DNA of 64,000 bases from an uncultured Methanobrevibacter sp. (GTDB lineage: Archaea > Methanobacteriota > Methanobacteria > Methanobacteriales > Methanobacteriaceae), in assembly GCA_902774685.1 (NCBI GenBank), contig CACYJH010000008.1, positions 1-64,000 of the forward strand. Direction: 5' to 3'. Every line of letters begins with the position of its first letter. The stretch's first letter is position 1. The notes below the pieces were generated by a model. The model saw only the letters and a program-made list of their open reading frames with translations, was not told where the DNA came from and ran no database searches. Below, one piece after another: positions 53,462 through 62,543 of this stretch. Both the position numbers and the translations under genes were made by a program.

Positions 53462-53524
53462 ATATTAAACAAATTGATAAAAGAATATGTAGATGAAGCA
53501 GTTGAAAAATACCATTTTAATTAA
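53462..53524 (+). other. Possible C-terminal coding relic in the tldD-AMMECR1 gap
   Basis: A 20-codon open stretch reads like a normal protein end (KEYVDEAVEKYHFN, then stop), in contrast to the AT noise around it. It has no start codon or ribosome-binding site and a stop codon lies directly before it. It could be the remnant of a lost gene or chance. The rest of the gap 53378-53691 is AT-rich without features. Confidence 0.25.
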
Positions 53525-53691
53525 AAATGGAAATTATTTAGAAAAAAATTAAATTGAAAAATTTAAAAAAATAAAAATTTTTTAAAAAAGTAATTTTCCA
53601 ATATTGAAAATTAAATTTTAAAAAAATAAATTATAAAAAATTAAAAATTAAAAATTAAAAAAATTAATTTCAAAAATTTGAAGGTGAAAAT

Positions 53692-54249
53692 ATGTTAAGT
53701 GAAAGTGATGGAAAATATTTACTAAGTTTAGCAAAAGATGCCATTGAAACATATGTTAAAGAAAATAGAAAAATTGACACACCTTCAGATTGTCCGGACT
53801 ACATGTATGATGAACTTGGTGTATTTGTAACCTTGAACAAACACAATAATCTTAGAGGATGCATAGGTTATCCAGAACCAGTCTATCCACTGCTTGATGC
53901 TGTGATTGATTCTGCAATATCCGCTGCAATCAGAGACCCACGTTTTCCAAGTGTTGATGAAAGTGAATTGGATAGTCTTGAATATGAAATTACCGTCTTG
54001 ACCAAACCACAGCTAATCGAAGTTGAAAAGCCAATTGATTATTTGGACAAAATCATTATTGGTGAAGACGGATTGATAGTGGAGAAAGGATTCTATAAAG
54101 GATTGCTATTGCCTCAAGTCGCTCCAGAACATAATATGGACAAGGAAGAATTCATATCTCATACCTGTATGAAAGCAGGGCTCAGACCAGACGCATGGCT
54201 TGATGAAAATACAAAAGTATACAAATTCCAAGGGCAAATATTTAAATAA
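53692..54249 (+). CDS. AMMECR1-domain protein
   Basis: 185 aa, AMMECR1 family (TIGR00296), found in archaea and eukaryotes. The family signature LRGCIGYPEPVYPL is at about 57-70, and AAIRDPRFPSV and VAPEHNMDKEEFISHTC follow. Molecular role is unknown; an RNA- or nucleotide-related function has been guessed from the fold. GAAGGTGA precedes the ATG. Single gene. Confidence 0.92.
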   Translation: MLSESDGKYLLSLAKDAIETYVKENRKIDTPSDCPDYMYDELGVFVTLNKHNNLRGCIGYPEPVYPLLDAVIDSAISAAIRDPRFPSVDESELDSLEYEITVLTKPQLIEVEKPIDYLDKIIIGEDGLIVEKGFYKGLLLPQVAPEHNMDKEEFISHTCMKAGLRPDAWLDENTKVYKFQGQIFK

Positions 54250-54391
54250 AGCTTTTTATAAATGTATTAACTTAAAACATTGAAGAAAAATGATTTTTAA
54301 AATTTCTAAACTATAAAATTTTGAATAATGATTATAAAAATTACCAATTAAAAAAAAAAAATACTAAATTATGATTACACGGTGATAAAAA

Positions 54392-55447
54392 ATGATGTTA
54401 CCAACTATTCCAACTCCAGACGAATTATTAGATAAAGGTTTTAGAAGAGGTAAGAAGGCAGCTGATTTACGTAGAGGAGAAAAGATGCCTAAACACTTAA
54501 AGGGCAAACGTATTGAAGAGACAAGAGTAATCACTGCTTGCCAAGTCATTAAAGACAGACTTAAAATGATTTTGGACCGTACCCCTGAAATCGAAGAACT
54601 GCCAGAATTTTATCAGGATTATATAGACATCACTGTAGGTGTGGATGATTTCAAGCAAGCATTAGGTGCACTTAATTGGGCATATGGTATTATTACCCAA
54701 CTCGAAAAGGAATATGGTGCAAAAATAAGAAAGTCTTCATCTGAAAGAGCAACTGGCCTTAGAAAACAGGCTTATGGAAGAATCTCTTCAGTTGTTCATA
54801 AGATTGAAAAGGATTTGGACTTTTTAGATTTTGCAAAGCAATCCTTAAGAAATATGCCTACTGTTGACTTTGATGCAATAAGCATTGTTATTGCAGGATT
54901 CCCAAATGTAGGAAAATCAACATTGTTGACACACATCACTGATGCTGAACCTCAAGTGGCTAATTATCCATTCACTACAAAAGGTATTCAAATAGGACAC
55001 TTCGAGAAGAAATGGCAGCATTACCAAATCATTGACACTCCAGGTTTATTGGATAGGCCAATCGGAGACATGAATGATATTGAAATGAACGCTATGGTTG
55101 CTCTCGAACACTTGGCAGATGCTATATTGTTCATATTTGACGGATCTGAAACTTGCGGTTACCTTCTTGAAAATCAATACAATCTTTTAGAAGAAATCAA
55201 AAATGTTTTTGATGCTCCTATCATCTATCTATTCAATAAGATGGATATTGCGGAGTATGATGGCATGAGACATGATTATATCCAACAATACATTGACAAA
55301 ACCGAAAATCCTTTGCTTATCTCAGCTGCAGAGGGTGAAGGTATTGAAGAGATTATCGACTTGATCATGCAAGTGGAAAAAAGGGAAAGAGCAAGTGAAG
55401 ATGAAGACGAATATGAAGATGATGAGAATTACTTTGATTTAACATAA
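54392..55447 (+). CDS. Nog1-family GTP-binding protein
   Basis: 351-aa archaeal relative of Nog1, a GTPase of large ribosomal subunit assembly. The helical Nog1 N-terminal domain (1-165) is followed by the G domain: G1 GFPNVGKST near 170, G2 NYPFTTKG, G3 [10 protein letters not shown]4 NKMD and G5 ISAAEGEG. It ends in an acidic tail ([13 protein letters not shown]). ACGGTGA precedes the ATG at 54392, and a second ATG follows directly, so the start may be one codon later. Confidence 0.92.
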   Translation: MMLPTIPTPDELLDKGFRRGKKAADLRRGEKMPKHLKGKRIEETRVITACQVIKDRLKMILDRTPEIEELPEFYQDYIDITVGVDDFKQALGALNWAYGIITQLEKEYGAKIRKSSSERATGLRKQAYGRISSVVHKIEKDLDFLDFAKQSLRNMPTVDFDAISIVIAGFPNVGKSTLLTHITDAEPQVANYPFTTKGIQIGHFEKKWQHYQIIDTPGLLDRPIGDMNDIEMNAMVALEHLADAILFIFDGSETCGYLLENQYNLLEEIKNVFDAPIIYLFNKMDIAEYDGMRHDYIQQYIDKTENPLLISAAEGEGIEEIIDLIMQVEKRERASEDEDEYEDDENYFDLT

Positions 55448-55622
55448 GTAATCTTTCTCATATTATTTTTAATTTTATTTTATTTAATTTCTAATATTTT
55501 TTTATTTTTTAAATTTGATTTTTATTTGAATTTGATTTTTATTAATTTTATTTTTTATTCCAAATTCTTTTAAATTTTAATTTATGCTTAATTAATTTAA
55601 TTAATTTTATTTGAGTGATGAT

Positions 55623-56294
55623 ATGGATTTTTATTTAGTAAACGGTAGCCCAAGAAAGAAATTTAATACCGCCCAATTATTGGAAAAGGCAAGTGAAGGA
55701 ATTATTGATGAATTAAAGAAAGACTTTGATGGAGATGAAATAAACATTCATCAAATTCACTTATATGATTTGGATTATAAAGGTTGCAAATCCTGTTTCC
55801 ATTGTAAAAGGATTGGTGGAAAATATTATGCACAGTGCCCTATTAAAGATGACTTAAGGGAATTGTTGCCAAAAATGCAAAATGCAGATGGAATCATTTT
55901 CGGCACCCCTATTTACTTCGGTGAAATTACCGGTGAACTCAGGTCCTTTTTAGAAAGATTCCTATTTTCCGTATTCGTTTATGGTGGAGAATCCAATGCT
56001 CCAAAAAGAATGCCTATTGGTATGATCTATTCAATGAATGTTACAGAAGAAGTTTGTGAACAAATCTATGGCAATAAATTTGAAATTTTGGAAAACGTTT
56101 TCGGTGATGTGTATTCACAGCCTCACATTTTAAGAGTTTATGACACTTACCAATTTAAAGACTATTCCAAATATGAAAACTATGCATTTGATCCTGAATT
56201 AAAAGCTAAAAGAAAAGAGGAACATTTCCATATTGACTTAGAGGATGCTTATAATTTAGGTAAAAAAGTAGCCGAAGACAGTTTGAAAATATAA
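55623..56294 (+). CDS. Flavodoxin-family NAD(P)H-dependent reductase with cysteine motif
   Basis: 223 aa, flavodoxin-like fold. The FMN loop is LVNGSPRKKFNTAQLLEKA (about 4-22). Cysteines in YKGCKSCFHCK and AQCPIKDDL (about 55-80) resemble the iron-sulfur flavoproteins of anaerobes but have fewer spaced cysteines, so cluster binding is uncertain. GTPIYFGEITGELRSFLERF is the flavin-contact block. Start set at the ATG at 55623; the TTG 12 nt upstream overlaps GAGTGA. Probable oxidoreductase, substrate unknown. Confidence 0.78.
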   Translation: MDFYLVNGSPRKKFNTAQLLEKASEGIIDELKKDFDGDEINIHQIHLYDLDYKGCKSCFHCKRIGGKYYAQCPIKDDLRELLPKMQNADGIIFGTPIYFGEITGELRSFLERFLFSVFVYGGESNAPKRMPIGMIYSMNVTEEVCEQIYGNKFEILENVFGDVYSQPHILRVYDTYQFKDYSKYENYAFDPELKAKRKEEHFHIDLEDAYNLGKKVAEDSLKI

Positions 56295-56379
56295 AATTTC
56301 TTTTTTTCTTTTCCTTTTTAAAAACATAACATCTTTTCTTTTTTTCTCTTTTTAAAAATCAATCCAATCCAAAAATAGT

Positions 56380-56515
56380 GGAAAATCGTTAAAATAGTCT
56401 AAAATTAATTAAATAGATTAAAAAATTGTAAAAATAGTTAAAACCTTAAAAATAGTAAATTCTTAAAAAAATAGTAAAAAAATAAAATAAATTTTATTAA
56501 AAAAAATAAAAGTAA
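56380..56515 (-). terminator. Serial minus-sense ACTATTTTT motifs after histone 2
   Basis: Within the 239-bp gap between the flavodoxin-family gene and histone 2, AAAATAGT or AAAAATAGT occurs about five times, which reads ACTATTTTT in the histone's sense direction. Plus-strand oligo-T runs at 56295-56360 would end the flavodoxin-family transcript. Confidence 0.45.
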
Positions 56516-56533
56516 TAAGATAAGTTAATTATC

Positions 56534-56737
56534 TTATTCTTTGTCGATAGCTAATGCAATATCATCTGCTTTTACAGTTTGTCTTTTTGCAATTTTAGCG
56601 TATTCAATTGCTTTTTTAGCGACTGCTGCTGCGTCAGCTTCTAAGTATGCTACTAATGCGTCTACTGCGTCAGCACTTACTCTTTCAGCACCAGCTTCTT
56701 TGATAATCCTATTTACAGGAGCTTTAGGAATTGCCAT
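56534..56737 (-). CDS. Archaeal histone (HMf family), copy 2
   Basis: 67 aa. MAIPKAPVNRIIKEAGAERVS and RQTVKADDIALAIDKE are the histone-fold ends. It differs from copy 1 by a more acidic middle (YLEADAAAVAKKA) and a longer end. The start is the ATG at 56737, 5 nt after GGAGGTGA, a very strong ribosome-binding site in keeping with a highly expressed chromatin protein; the MKI extension upstream lies between that motif and the ATG. Confidence 0.96.
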   Translation of the reverse strand: MAIPKAPVNRIIKEAGAERVSADAVDALVAYLEADAAAVAKKAIEYAKIAKRQTVKADDIALAIDKE

Positions 56738-57009
56738 AATTTTCACCTCCGTTTTAATAGTATAGTAATATTATATCAATACTTAGTATTAAAGCTTTTC
56801 CCTTTTTTAGGTCAAATTTACTCAATTTTACTTGATTTCTTCGATACTTTTAGTAGAATACTGATTTTTTTCAAATAAAAATTCATCATATATCTTTTGA
56901 AAAATCAGTGCAAAATTTATATTATTTTTTTAAAAAAAGATTATTGCTATTGAAATTTTATAAAAAAATAATCAATTTAAAATGAGTGAAAAAATTTAAA
57001 AAAAAATAA

Positions 57010-57034
57010 TTTTTGCAAGAGGATCTTGCAAAAA
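57010..57034 (-). terminator. Second hairpin after the Hsp20-like gene
   Basis: TTTTTGCAAGA pairs with TCTTGCAAAAA around a 3-nt loop. On the minus strand it is followed by TTATTTTTTT. With the hairpin at 57084 it makes a double terminator between the Hsp20-like gene and histone 2. Confidence 0.7.
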
Positions 57035-57083
57035 TCAAAAAAAGTATTTAAGGTGTTAATTATGTAAATAATTTTAAAAAATA

Positions 57084-57116
57084 TTTAAAGATTAACAAAA
57101 AATGTTAATCTTTAAA
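57084..57116 (-). terminator. First hairpin terminator of the Hsp20-like gene
   Basis: TTTAAAGATTAACA and TGTTAATCTTTAAA form a perfect 14-bp stem with a 5-nt loop, 35 nt after the stop codon. A T-rich stretch follows on the minus strand. Confidence 0.8.
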
Positions 57117-57150
57117 AGGTTGAGATATATTTTGATAATTTACAATGAAC

Positions 57151-57795
57151 TTATTCGATGTCTATTTTAGTTTTTGGAATAATTCTTTTTGGGATTGTTA
57201 CGAATAAGGTTCCATTGTTATGTTTAGCAGTAATTTCTTCTTTTACTATGTCGGATGCGAAACTAATAGATCTTTCTGCTTCACCTTCTTTGACTCCAGC
57301 GATAATTAAGTTAGCTGGGTCTTCTTCGCTGCTTTCAATTTTTTTCATGATGTTTTCAAAGCATGCTTTGATGGTTACAGAGTTGTTAGTTGCTTCAATG
57401 GAAATGTCTTCTTTTTCGATACCTGCTAAGTAAGCGAGTAAGTAGTAGAAATCTTTGTTTTCTGCTAAATCAACACTGATCTTATTAGCTACAGCAGTTT
57501 CTTTGTAGCCTTGGTATCTGGTATCGAAATTCTTTTGAATACCTTTCATTGCAATGATTGCATCGTCAATAGTTTTACTGAGATTTTCACCAACTTTACC
57601 TGCAACATCTTTACTTCTGTTAAGAGTTTCGTCTAATTTTTCTTTGTTAGCTTCAGATCTTGCTTCGTATTTGGTTTTGAAATCTTCTTTGAATTCTTCA
57701 GCTTTACCTTTGAGTTCATCAGCTTTAGAAGTTTCTACTTCTACTTCAACTTCTTCGTAATCTACTTCAATGTCTTCATTTACATCTTCAGGCAT
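57151..57795 (-). CDS. Hsp20/alpha-crystallin-like protein with long acidic N-terminus
   Basis: 214 aa. The C-terminal 100 residues resemble the alpha-crystallin domain: FYYLLAYLAGIEKEDISIEATNNSVTIKA, ERSISFASDIVKEEITAKHNNGTLFVTIPK, with a final IPKTKI that fits the I-x-I tail. The N-terminal 110 residues are acidic and probably coiled coil (VDYEEVEVEVETSK, then helical K/E repeats), unlike ordinary small heat-shock proteins. The start is the ATG at 57795 after AAAGGAGTG; the in-frame GTG 9 nt upstream overlaps it. GTATAC sites surround its TATA box, suggesting tight control. Confidence 0.75.
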   Translation of the reverse strand: MPEDVNEDIEVDYEEVEVEVETSKADELKGKAEEFKEDFKTKYEARSEANKEKLDETLNRSKDVAGKVGENLSKTIDDAIIAMKGIQKNFDTRYQGYKETAVANKISVDLAENKDFYYLLAYLAGIEKEDISIEATNNSVTIKACFENIMKKIESSEEDPANLIIAGVKEGEAERSISFASDIVKEEITAKHNNGTLFVTIPKRIIPKTKIDIE

Positions 57796-57904
57796 GATAA
57801 ACACTCCTTTACATTATTTTTTAATTTTCAATTTTGGTATCTATTTTATAGATAAAATTTAACAACAACAGATATGTGTAAAAAGTTATGAATTTCAAAA
57901 CTTA

Positions 57905-57970
57905 GTGTACATATCTTCCTACTGTATACTATATTTCTCATAGTTTATAAATATTTCTATAAATGTATAC
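57905..57970 (-). promoter_or_regulatory. Hsp20-like gene promoter with flanking GTATAC sites
   Basis: The TATA-like TATTTATAAA on the minus strand lies at 57944-57953. GTATAC occurs at 57924-57929, at the expected start of transcription, and at 57965-57970, just upstream of the TATA box, with a variant GTGTAC at 57905-57910. Palindromes placed on both sides of a TATA box suit a repressor. Confidence 0.55.
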
Positions 57971-58068
57971 TTTTTTTAAATTTGAAATACAAAATTCTTG
58001 ATTTTTTTAGATCTTTTTATGATTTTTTCATGATTTTGGTATTTTCTAAAAAAATTTTGAATTTTTTA

Positions 58069-58094
58069 GTATACTTTTTGTTTACAATGTATAC
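58069..58094. promoter_or_regulatory. Upstream GTATAC pair
   Basis: GTATAC at 58069-58074 and 58089-58094, exactly 20 bp apart, each followed by ACTT. They lie about 120 bp upstream of the Hsp20 TATA box in the 518-bp gap. The rest of that gap is AT-rich with no gene. Confidence 0.45.
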
Positions 58095-58313
58095 TTGTGA
58101 TTCATCATTTATAAACTTTTCTATTTTAGTAAATAAAAGTTACTAAAAGTTTTGATAAAAATAGTTAGAATAGAAATATAGAATAAAAATAATGGAATAA
58201 AAATATTAGAATAAAAATAGCCAGAATAGAAATAATAAAATAGTGAAAATAAAAAAAGAGTGGAGAGAATAATAAATTATTTATTCATCTCAATAAAAGA
58301 AAAAATTAACTGT

Positions 58314-59327
58314 TTATTCATATCTTACTTTTCCAATATGTCTTGTGCTACCTGGATCTTCACCATTGAAATGTGCCAAGTAGTAAACAAACCATTCTAA
58401 AGGTATTACAAGTACAAATGGAGCAAGTAATGGATTGATGTCTGCATAATCACTAAGATTGTAGATTATGGTTTTGGCATCCAATTTATTCTTTGAGAAA
58501 TTGATTGCTATTTTGGTTAACTTGTCACTTTCCAAATCAGCATTCAAGAAGATCAAAGGAACATCCTTTTCAGCCCTTTCAATTAAACCGTGCCTAAATT
58601 CAGCAGAATAAAGAGGGCAAGCATGCTTTATAGCACCTTCCATCAACATGGTCATAGCCAACTTATAGGCAAGACCGAAGTTGACGCCACTACCTAAACA
58701 ATAGAAACCATCCTCATCTTTCATCTCTTCAGCAAGATTCTTGTTCTCTTCTTCAGTGCTTACTAAAAGCTCTTCAATTAAATCAGGAATAGTTGCTAAT
58801 TGTTCCAAGATCTCATCAGCCTTTTCATATCCTGAAGCTGCAAATAAAATTTGATAGAGACAAGCTAATTGAGTGATATAAGTCTTAGTGCCTAAAATAG
58901 CAGTTTCAGTATTTCCTAATGTTACAACAGGATATTTAGCTTCCTTAATCATAGAGCTTTCAGGTTCATTGGAAATTGAAACAGTATCAATATTGAATTC
59001 ATTAGCTCTTCTTAATGCAGCTAAAGTATCTGCAGTTTCTCCAGATTGGGAAGTTGCGATAAATAATGAATTCTCACCTTCATTTAATTTTTTATTATAA
59101 ACAAATTCATAACCTGTAAACACATGTATATTTAAATCAGAAACTGAAGACAATGCATCTCTTATAGAATAGCAAGTGGAAATAGAACTTCCACAGCCAA
59201 TTAAATAAATAGTATCAACAGACTGTGCTAATTCAGAAATATTAGCCATATTATCTAATTCAGAATCAAAAGTCCTCCTTAAAGCTTCTGGTTGTTCCAT
59301 CATTTCATAATACATCTGATATTTCAT
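58314..59327 (-). CDS. SIS-domain protein (GlmS isomerase-like)
   Basis: 337 aa, two sugar isomerase (SIS) domains and no glutaminase domain. Sugar-phosphate loops are [15 protein letters not shown] (about 40-54) and [13 protein letters not shown] (about 88-100). The C-terminal [16 protein letters not shown] corresponds to the end of GlmS. It could be a fructosamine deglycase-type or an ammonia-using glucosamine-6-phosphate enzyme; archaeal cases of both exist. GAGTGA precedes the ATG at 59327. Confidence 0.82.
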   Translation of the reverse strand: MKYQMYYEMMEQPEALRRTFDSELDNMANISELAQSVDTIYLIGCGSSISTCYSIRDALSSVSDLNIHVFTGYEFVYNKKLNEGENSLFIATSQSGETADTLAALRRANEFNIDTVSISNEPESSMIKEAKYPVVTLGNTETAILGTKTYITQLACLYQILFAASGYEKADEILEQLATIPDLIEELLVSTEEENKNLAEEMKDEDGFYCLGSGVNFGLAYKLAMTMLMEGAIKHACPLYSAEFRHGLIERAEKDVPLIFLNADLESDKLTKIAINFSKNKLDAKTIIYNLSDYADINPLLAPFVLVIPLEWFVYYLAHFNGEDPGSTRHIGKVRYE

Positions 59328-59604
59328 AAAATCACTCTAATTTTTAAAATAAATATGTTTTAATAATTATTATTAATTAATTTCAATTATTATTAATTAA
59401 TCTCATTAACTAATATATTACATATATTTTTATTATTTATAATATAAAAAGTTTTTATAATTATAAAAAGAAAAAGAATGAGAAAAACAAAAAAAATAAT
59501 GAAAAATCAAGCAAAATTATAAAATAAATAAATAATAAACATCATATCAGATTAAGCAAAATAAATTAAAAAAATAAGTCATAGCTTTGGATTTGAGGGA
59601 AAAA

Positions 59605-60258
59605 ATGGAAATCGATTTAACTGAAATAGGCATGTTCAAAGGCCAGCAATACGAAGCGATCATCACTACAACAGATAAGGAAGGCCATAGCAATGCAGCG
59701 CCTTTTGGAGTTAGAGTGCTGGAAAATGATGAAATCTTTTTAAGGATTTTTGAAGGTGGAAATACAATAAAAAACATTAAGGAAAAGGAAGAGTTTATTG
59801 TAAACATCACAAGCAGCCCACTTATGTTTACTCTTGCCACCACAAATACAATTCCAGATGAACATTTAAGCAGAATCCCTGAAACTAATGCCAATGGTGA
59901 AATGACTTATATCACTGATGCTGATGCCTACTTAATCTGCAAAGTCAAAAGCCTGAAAAGCAGTTTTAGAGAAAATGATCCAATCAAGGATACTGAAGTG
60001 AATTTCATAAAAGCTGAAGTGCTTGAAATGAACATTAAAAACAAATGCGTCAAACCGATCAACAGAGGAATTCACGCTTTAATTGACGCTTTGGTAAACT
60101 ATTCAAGAATAAACATTGTAGATGAAAAAACAAAAGAATACTTCATTGAAAGATTCTTGGAATCTGAAAGAATAATAAAAAGAGTAGGAAATGATGAGGA
60201 AAAGGAATCCATAAAAATCCTAAAAGAGGATTTAATAGGCCAAGGATTTGACCTTTAA
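59605..60258 (+). CDS. DUF447 family protein, copy 2
   Basis: 217 aa. Family blocks are IGMFKGQQYEAIITT, SNAAPFGVRV, EFIVNITSSPLMFTLATT and KPINRGIHALIDALVNYSR. Clearly a paralogue of the protein at 30.5 kb (same order of blocks, same C-terminal GNDEEKES-type helix). An FMN-binding split barrel is expected. The start is the ATG at 59605 after GAGGGA; a TTG 18 nt upstream lacks a motif. ACTATTTTT begins at its stop region (60259). Divergent from the SIS gene. Confidence 0.82.
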   Translation: MEIDLTEIGMFKGQQYEAIITTTDKEGHSNAAPFGVRVLENDEIFLRIFEGGNTIKNIKEKEEFIVNITSSPLMFTLATTNTIPDEHLSRIPETNANGEMTYITDADAYLICKVKSLKSSFRENDPIKDTEVNFIKAEVLEMNIKNKCVKPINRGIHALIDALVNYSRINIVDEKTKEYFIERFLESERIIKRVGNDEEKESIKILKEDLIGQGFDL

Positions 60259-60319
60259 ACTATTTTTAACTAAATTGGAAACATTGCCTCTTTACTTTCC
60301 CAAAAGAATTTTTGAATAA

Positions 60320-62197
60320 TTATACTAAATATTGTTTTATCAAATAGGATAATTCAAAACTTTCAAAGTCAAATACACCCTTATCACTTATTTTAAAGCT
60401 TGGAATAACAAGCAATGCCATAAATGACAAAGTCATGAATGGAGATGTCAAAGTACATCCTAAATTATGGGATAAATCAATCAAATGAGTCAATTTGGAT
60501 CCCACATAATCAACATCCTTATTAGACATCAAGCCTGCAATTGGCAATTCAAGAATCTCTTCGATTCCATCTTCAGCAGATACAACAGCAAGTCCACCTT
60601 CCTTTTCTCTAATCAGATTGACTGCTTTTGCCATATCTTCTGAATTTGTACCGACAACTACAATATTGTGGGAATCATGTGCAACAGAAGAAGCGAAAGC
60701 CCCCCTTTTGAGATGGAATCCTTTGATAAAACCATTTGCCAAATTATTTCCACCATATCTGTTTACAACAGCTATTTTAATGATGTCCTTATTCAAATCA
60801 GGCTGAATGACCTTATTCTTTATCAAAAGAGTCTCTTCTGATTTTCCTGTAATCAAATCACCATCGTATGCCTCAATAACAAAGACATTGGTGGTTTCAT
60901 CCATCAAGGAACTGACATAATCCATTTCCATTATTACATCAAAGTCTTCAGGACTGACTTCATCCAAATCAAAGGTGTTCTTCAGATTAGGTGATTCTAC
61001 ATCAAACAAGACTTCACCATCATCAAAGACAGGTTCACCATGAACCCAAACCTTGCTTACATTCAAGTTTCTTAAGTCATCAACCAAAACAAAATTAGCA
61101 ACCTTGCCTGTTTCTATAGCACCAGAATTCAAACCGTAGTGCTCTGCAGGATTTAAAGTCACCATCTTAATGGCTTCTTTTGGATTGACCTTTAATGAGA
61201 TGGCCTTTTTAATCAAATTATCCAAATGACCTTTAGACAAGTCTCTTGCGTTGATATCATCACAGACTAAAAAGTCAAATGGAGGAACCGCTAATGCTTC
61301 ATCCATATTGCCTATTTCAATATTTCCAGCCATTTCCTCTTCAATCAAGTAATTCAACCTTTTGTCAACGTCCAATAATCTGTCCATATCCTTAGCAGAG
61401 GAACCTTCACGAACCATAATGTTCATGCCTAATTTTTGCTTTTCAATAGCTTCTTCAAAGGTACTGCATTCATGGTCTGTGCTGATTCCATATGAAGCAT
61501 ATTTCACTAAATCATCACCAGCAACAAGTGGAGCATGACCATCTATAGGCTTATTTAGTCTGTTAGCTGCATCAAGTTTTTTAAGAACCTCTTCATCTTC
61601 AGCAATGACACCTGGGAAATTCATCATTTCCCCAAGGGCAACAACTTCATCACGTTTCAATAGCTCTTCAATATCAGAACTGGTCAATACTGCACCAGAA
61701 GTTTCAAATGGGGTTGCAGGAACACAGGATGGAGCTGCATAATAGAAATCAAATGGAACTTTCTTTCCATCATTTATCATAAAGTCAATACCTTCTATTC
61801 CAAGAACATTTGCTATTTCATGAGGGTCTGCAACAACTGAAGTGGTTCCATGAGGAATAACCGCCTTTGCAAAATTAGCAGGAGTGATTTTTGAACTTTC
61901 AATATGAATATGGGAATCGATGAATCCTGGTATCAAGACACCTTCATAATCCAAATCAAGAGAATCATCGTCATCAGTTATGATTGGTATAACATCCTTA
62001 AAATAGCCGTCTTCAACAACCACAACTGCAGGATAGACTTCACCTAATTCCACTTCCAATATTTTTGCAGTGATAACAAGATCCCCTTCAGGCTCTTCTG
62101 CATCTTCAATGATTATATCGCTTATCTCAATATCATCAAGACCTTCTGCAGTGATTATAATCTCATTGCCATCAACATTAATTATCTTTTCATCCAT
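60320..62197 (-). CDS. ade: Adenine deaminase
   Basis: Converts adenine to hypoxanthine and ammonia in purine salvage. 625 aa of the amidohydrolase superfamily. Metal ligands are in GFIDSHIHIESSKITPANFA (about 95-114), VADPHEIANVLG and the later DGHAPLV and STDHECS. The C-terminal Ade domain has KRGAFASSVAHDSHNIVVVG. It is longer than bacterial Ade (about 590) because of an N-terminal beta domain of about 30 residues. The ATG at 62197 (MDEKIINVDG) has GGTG at good spacing. Confidence 0.95.
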   Translation of the reverse strand: MDEKIINVDGNEIIITAEGLDDIEISDIIIEDAEEPEGDLVITAKILEVELGEVYPAVVVVEDGYFKDVIPIITDDDDSLDLDYEGVLIPGFIDSHIHIESSKITPANFAKAVIPHGTTSVVADPHEIANVLGIEGIDFMINDGKKVPFDFYYAAPSCVPATPFETSGAVLTSSDIEELLKRDEVVALGEMMNFPGVIAEDEEVLKKLDAANRLNKPIDGHAPLVAGDDLVKYASYGISTDHECSTFEEAIEKQKLGMNIMVREGSSAKDMDRLLDVDKRLNYLIEEEMAGNIEIGNMDEALAVPPFDFLVCDDINARDLSKGHLDNLIKKAISLKVNPKEAIKMVTLNPAEHYGLNSGAIETGKVANFVLVDDLRNLNVSKVWVHGEPVFDDGEVLFDVESPNLKNTFDLDEVSPEDFDVIMEMDYVSSLMDETTNVFVIEAYDGDLITGKSEETLLIKNKVIQPDLNKDIIKIAVVNRYGGNNLANGFIKGFHLKRGAFASSVAHDSHNIVVVGTNSEDMAKAVNLIREKEGGLAVVSAEDGIEEILELPIAGLMSNKDVDYVGSKLTHLIDLSHNLGCTLTSPFMTLSFMALLVIPSFKISDKGVFDFESFELSYLIKQYLV

Positions 62198-62543
62198 TTT
62201 AAACACCAAAGAAAAGTAAGTCAGTTTTCACTTTTAACTCAAATATAACTCATTAATTAATCTTAAAATTATTATAATTTTTAACTATTAAATTAAATAA
62301 TTAAAAATAATTTTTATCTAATTAAAAATCTATAAAAACTTAATAAAAAAAGTTTCTAAAAAAACTTAATGAAATTAACTATATGATGAAATTTTTAAAA
62401 AAATTGAGGATGAAAACTAATAAAAAACTGTGAAGAATTGATAAAAAAATAATACAAAAAATAGTTAAAAAATAAGGCAAAAAATAGTAAAAAAACAAAA
62501 ATAGTTAAATTAATTAAAAAAATAAAAAAGAAAGAATAAAAAT
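62198..62543. other. Gap between the TIGR00300 gene and ade
   Basis: 346 bp. The right part (62440-62543) repeats AAAAATAGT-like units, minus-sense ACTATTTTT, after the TIGR00300 gene. The left part (62200-62330) must hold the ade promoter; TATA-like runs are present near 62265-62330 but none is decisive. No gene is visible. Confidence 0.45.
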
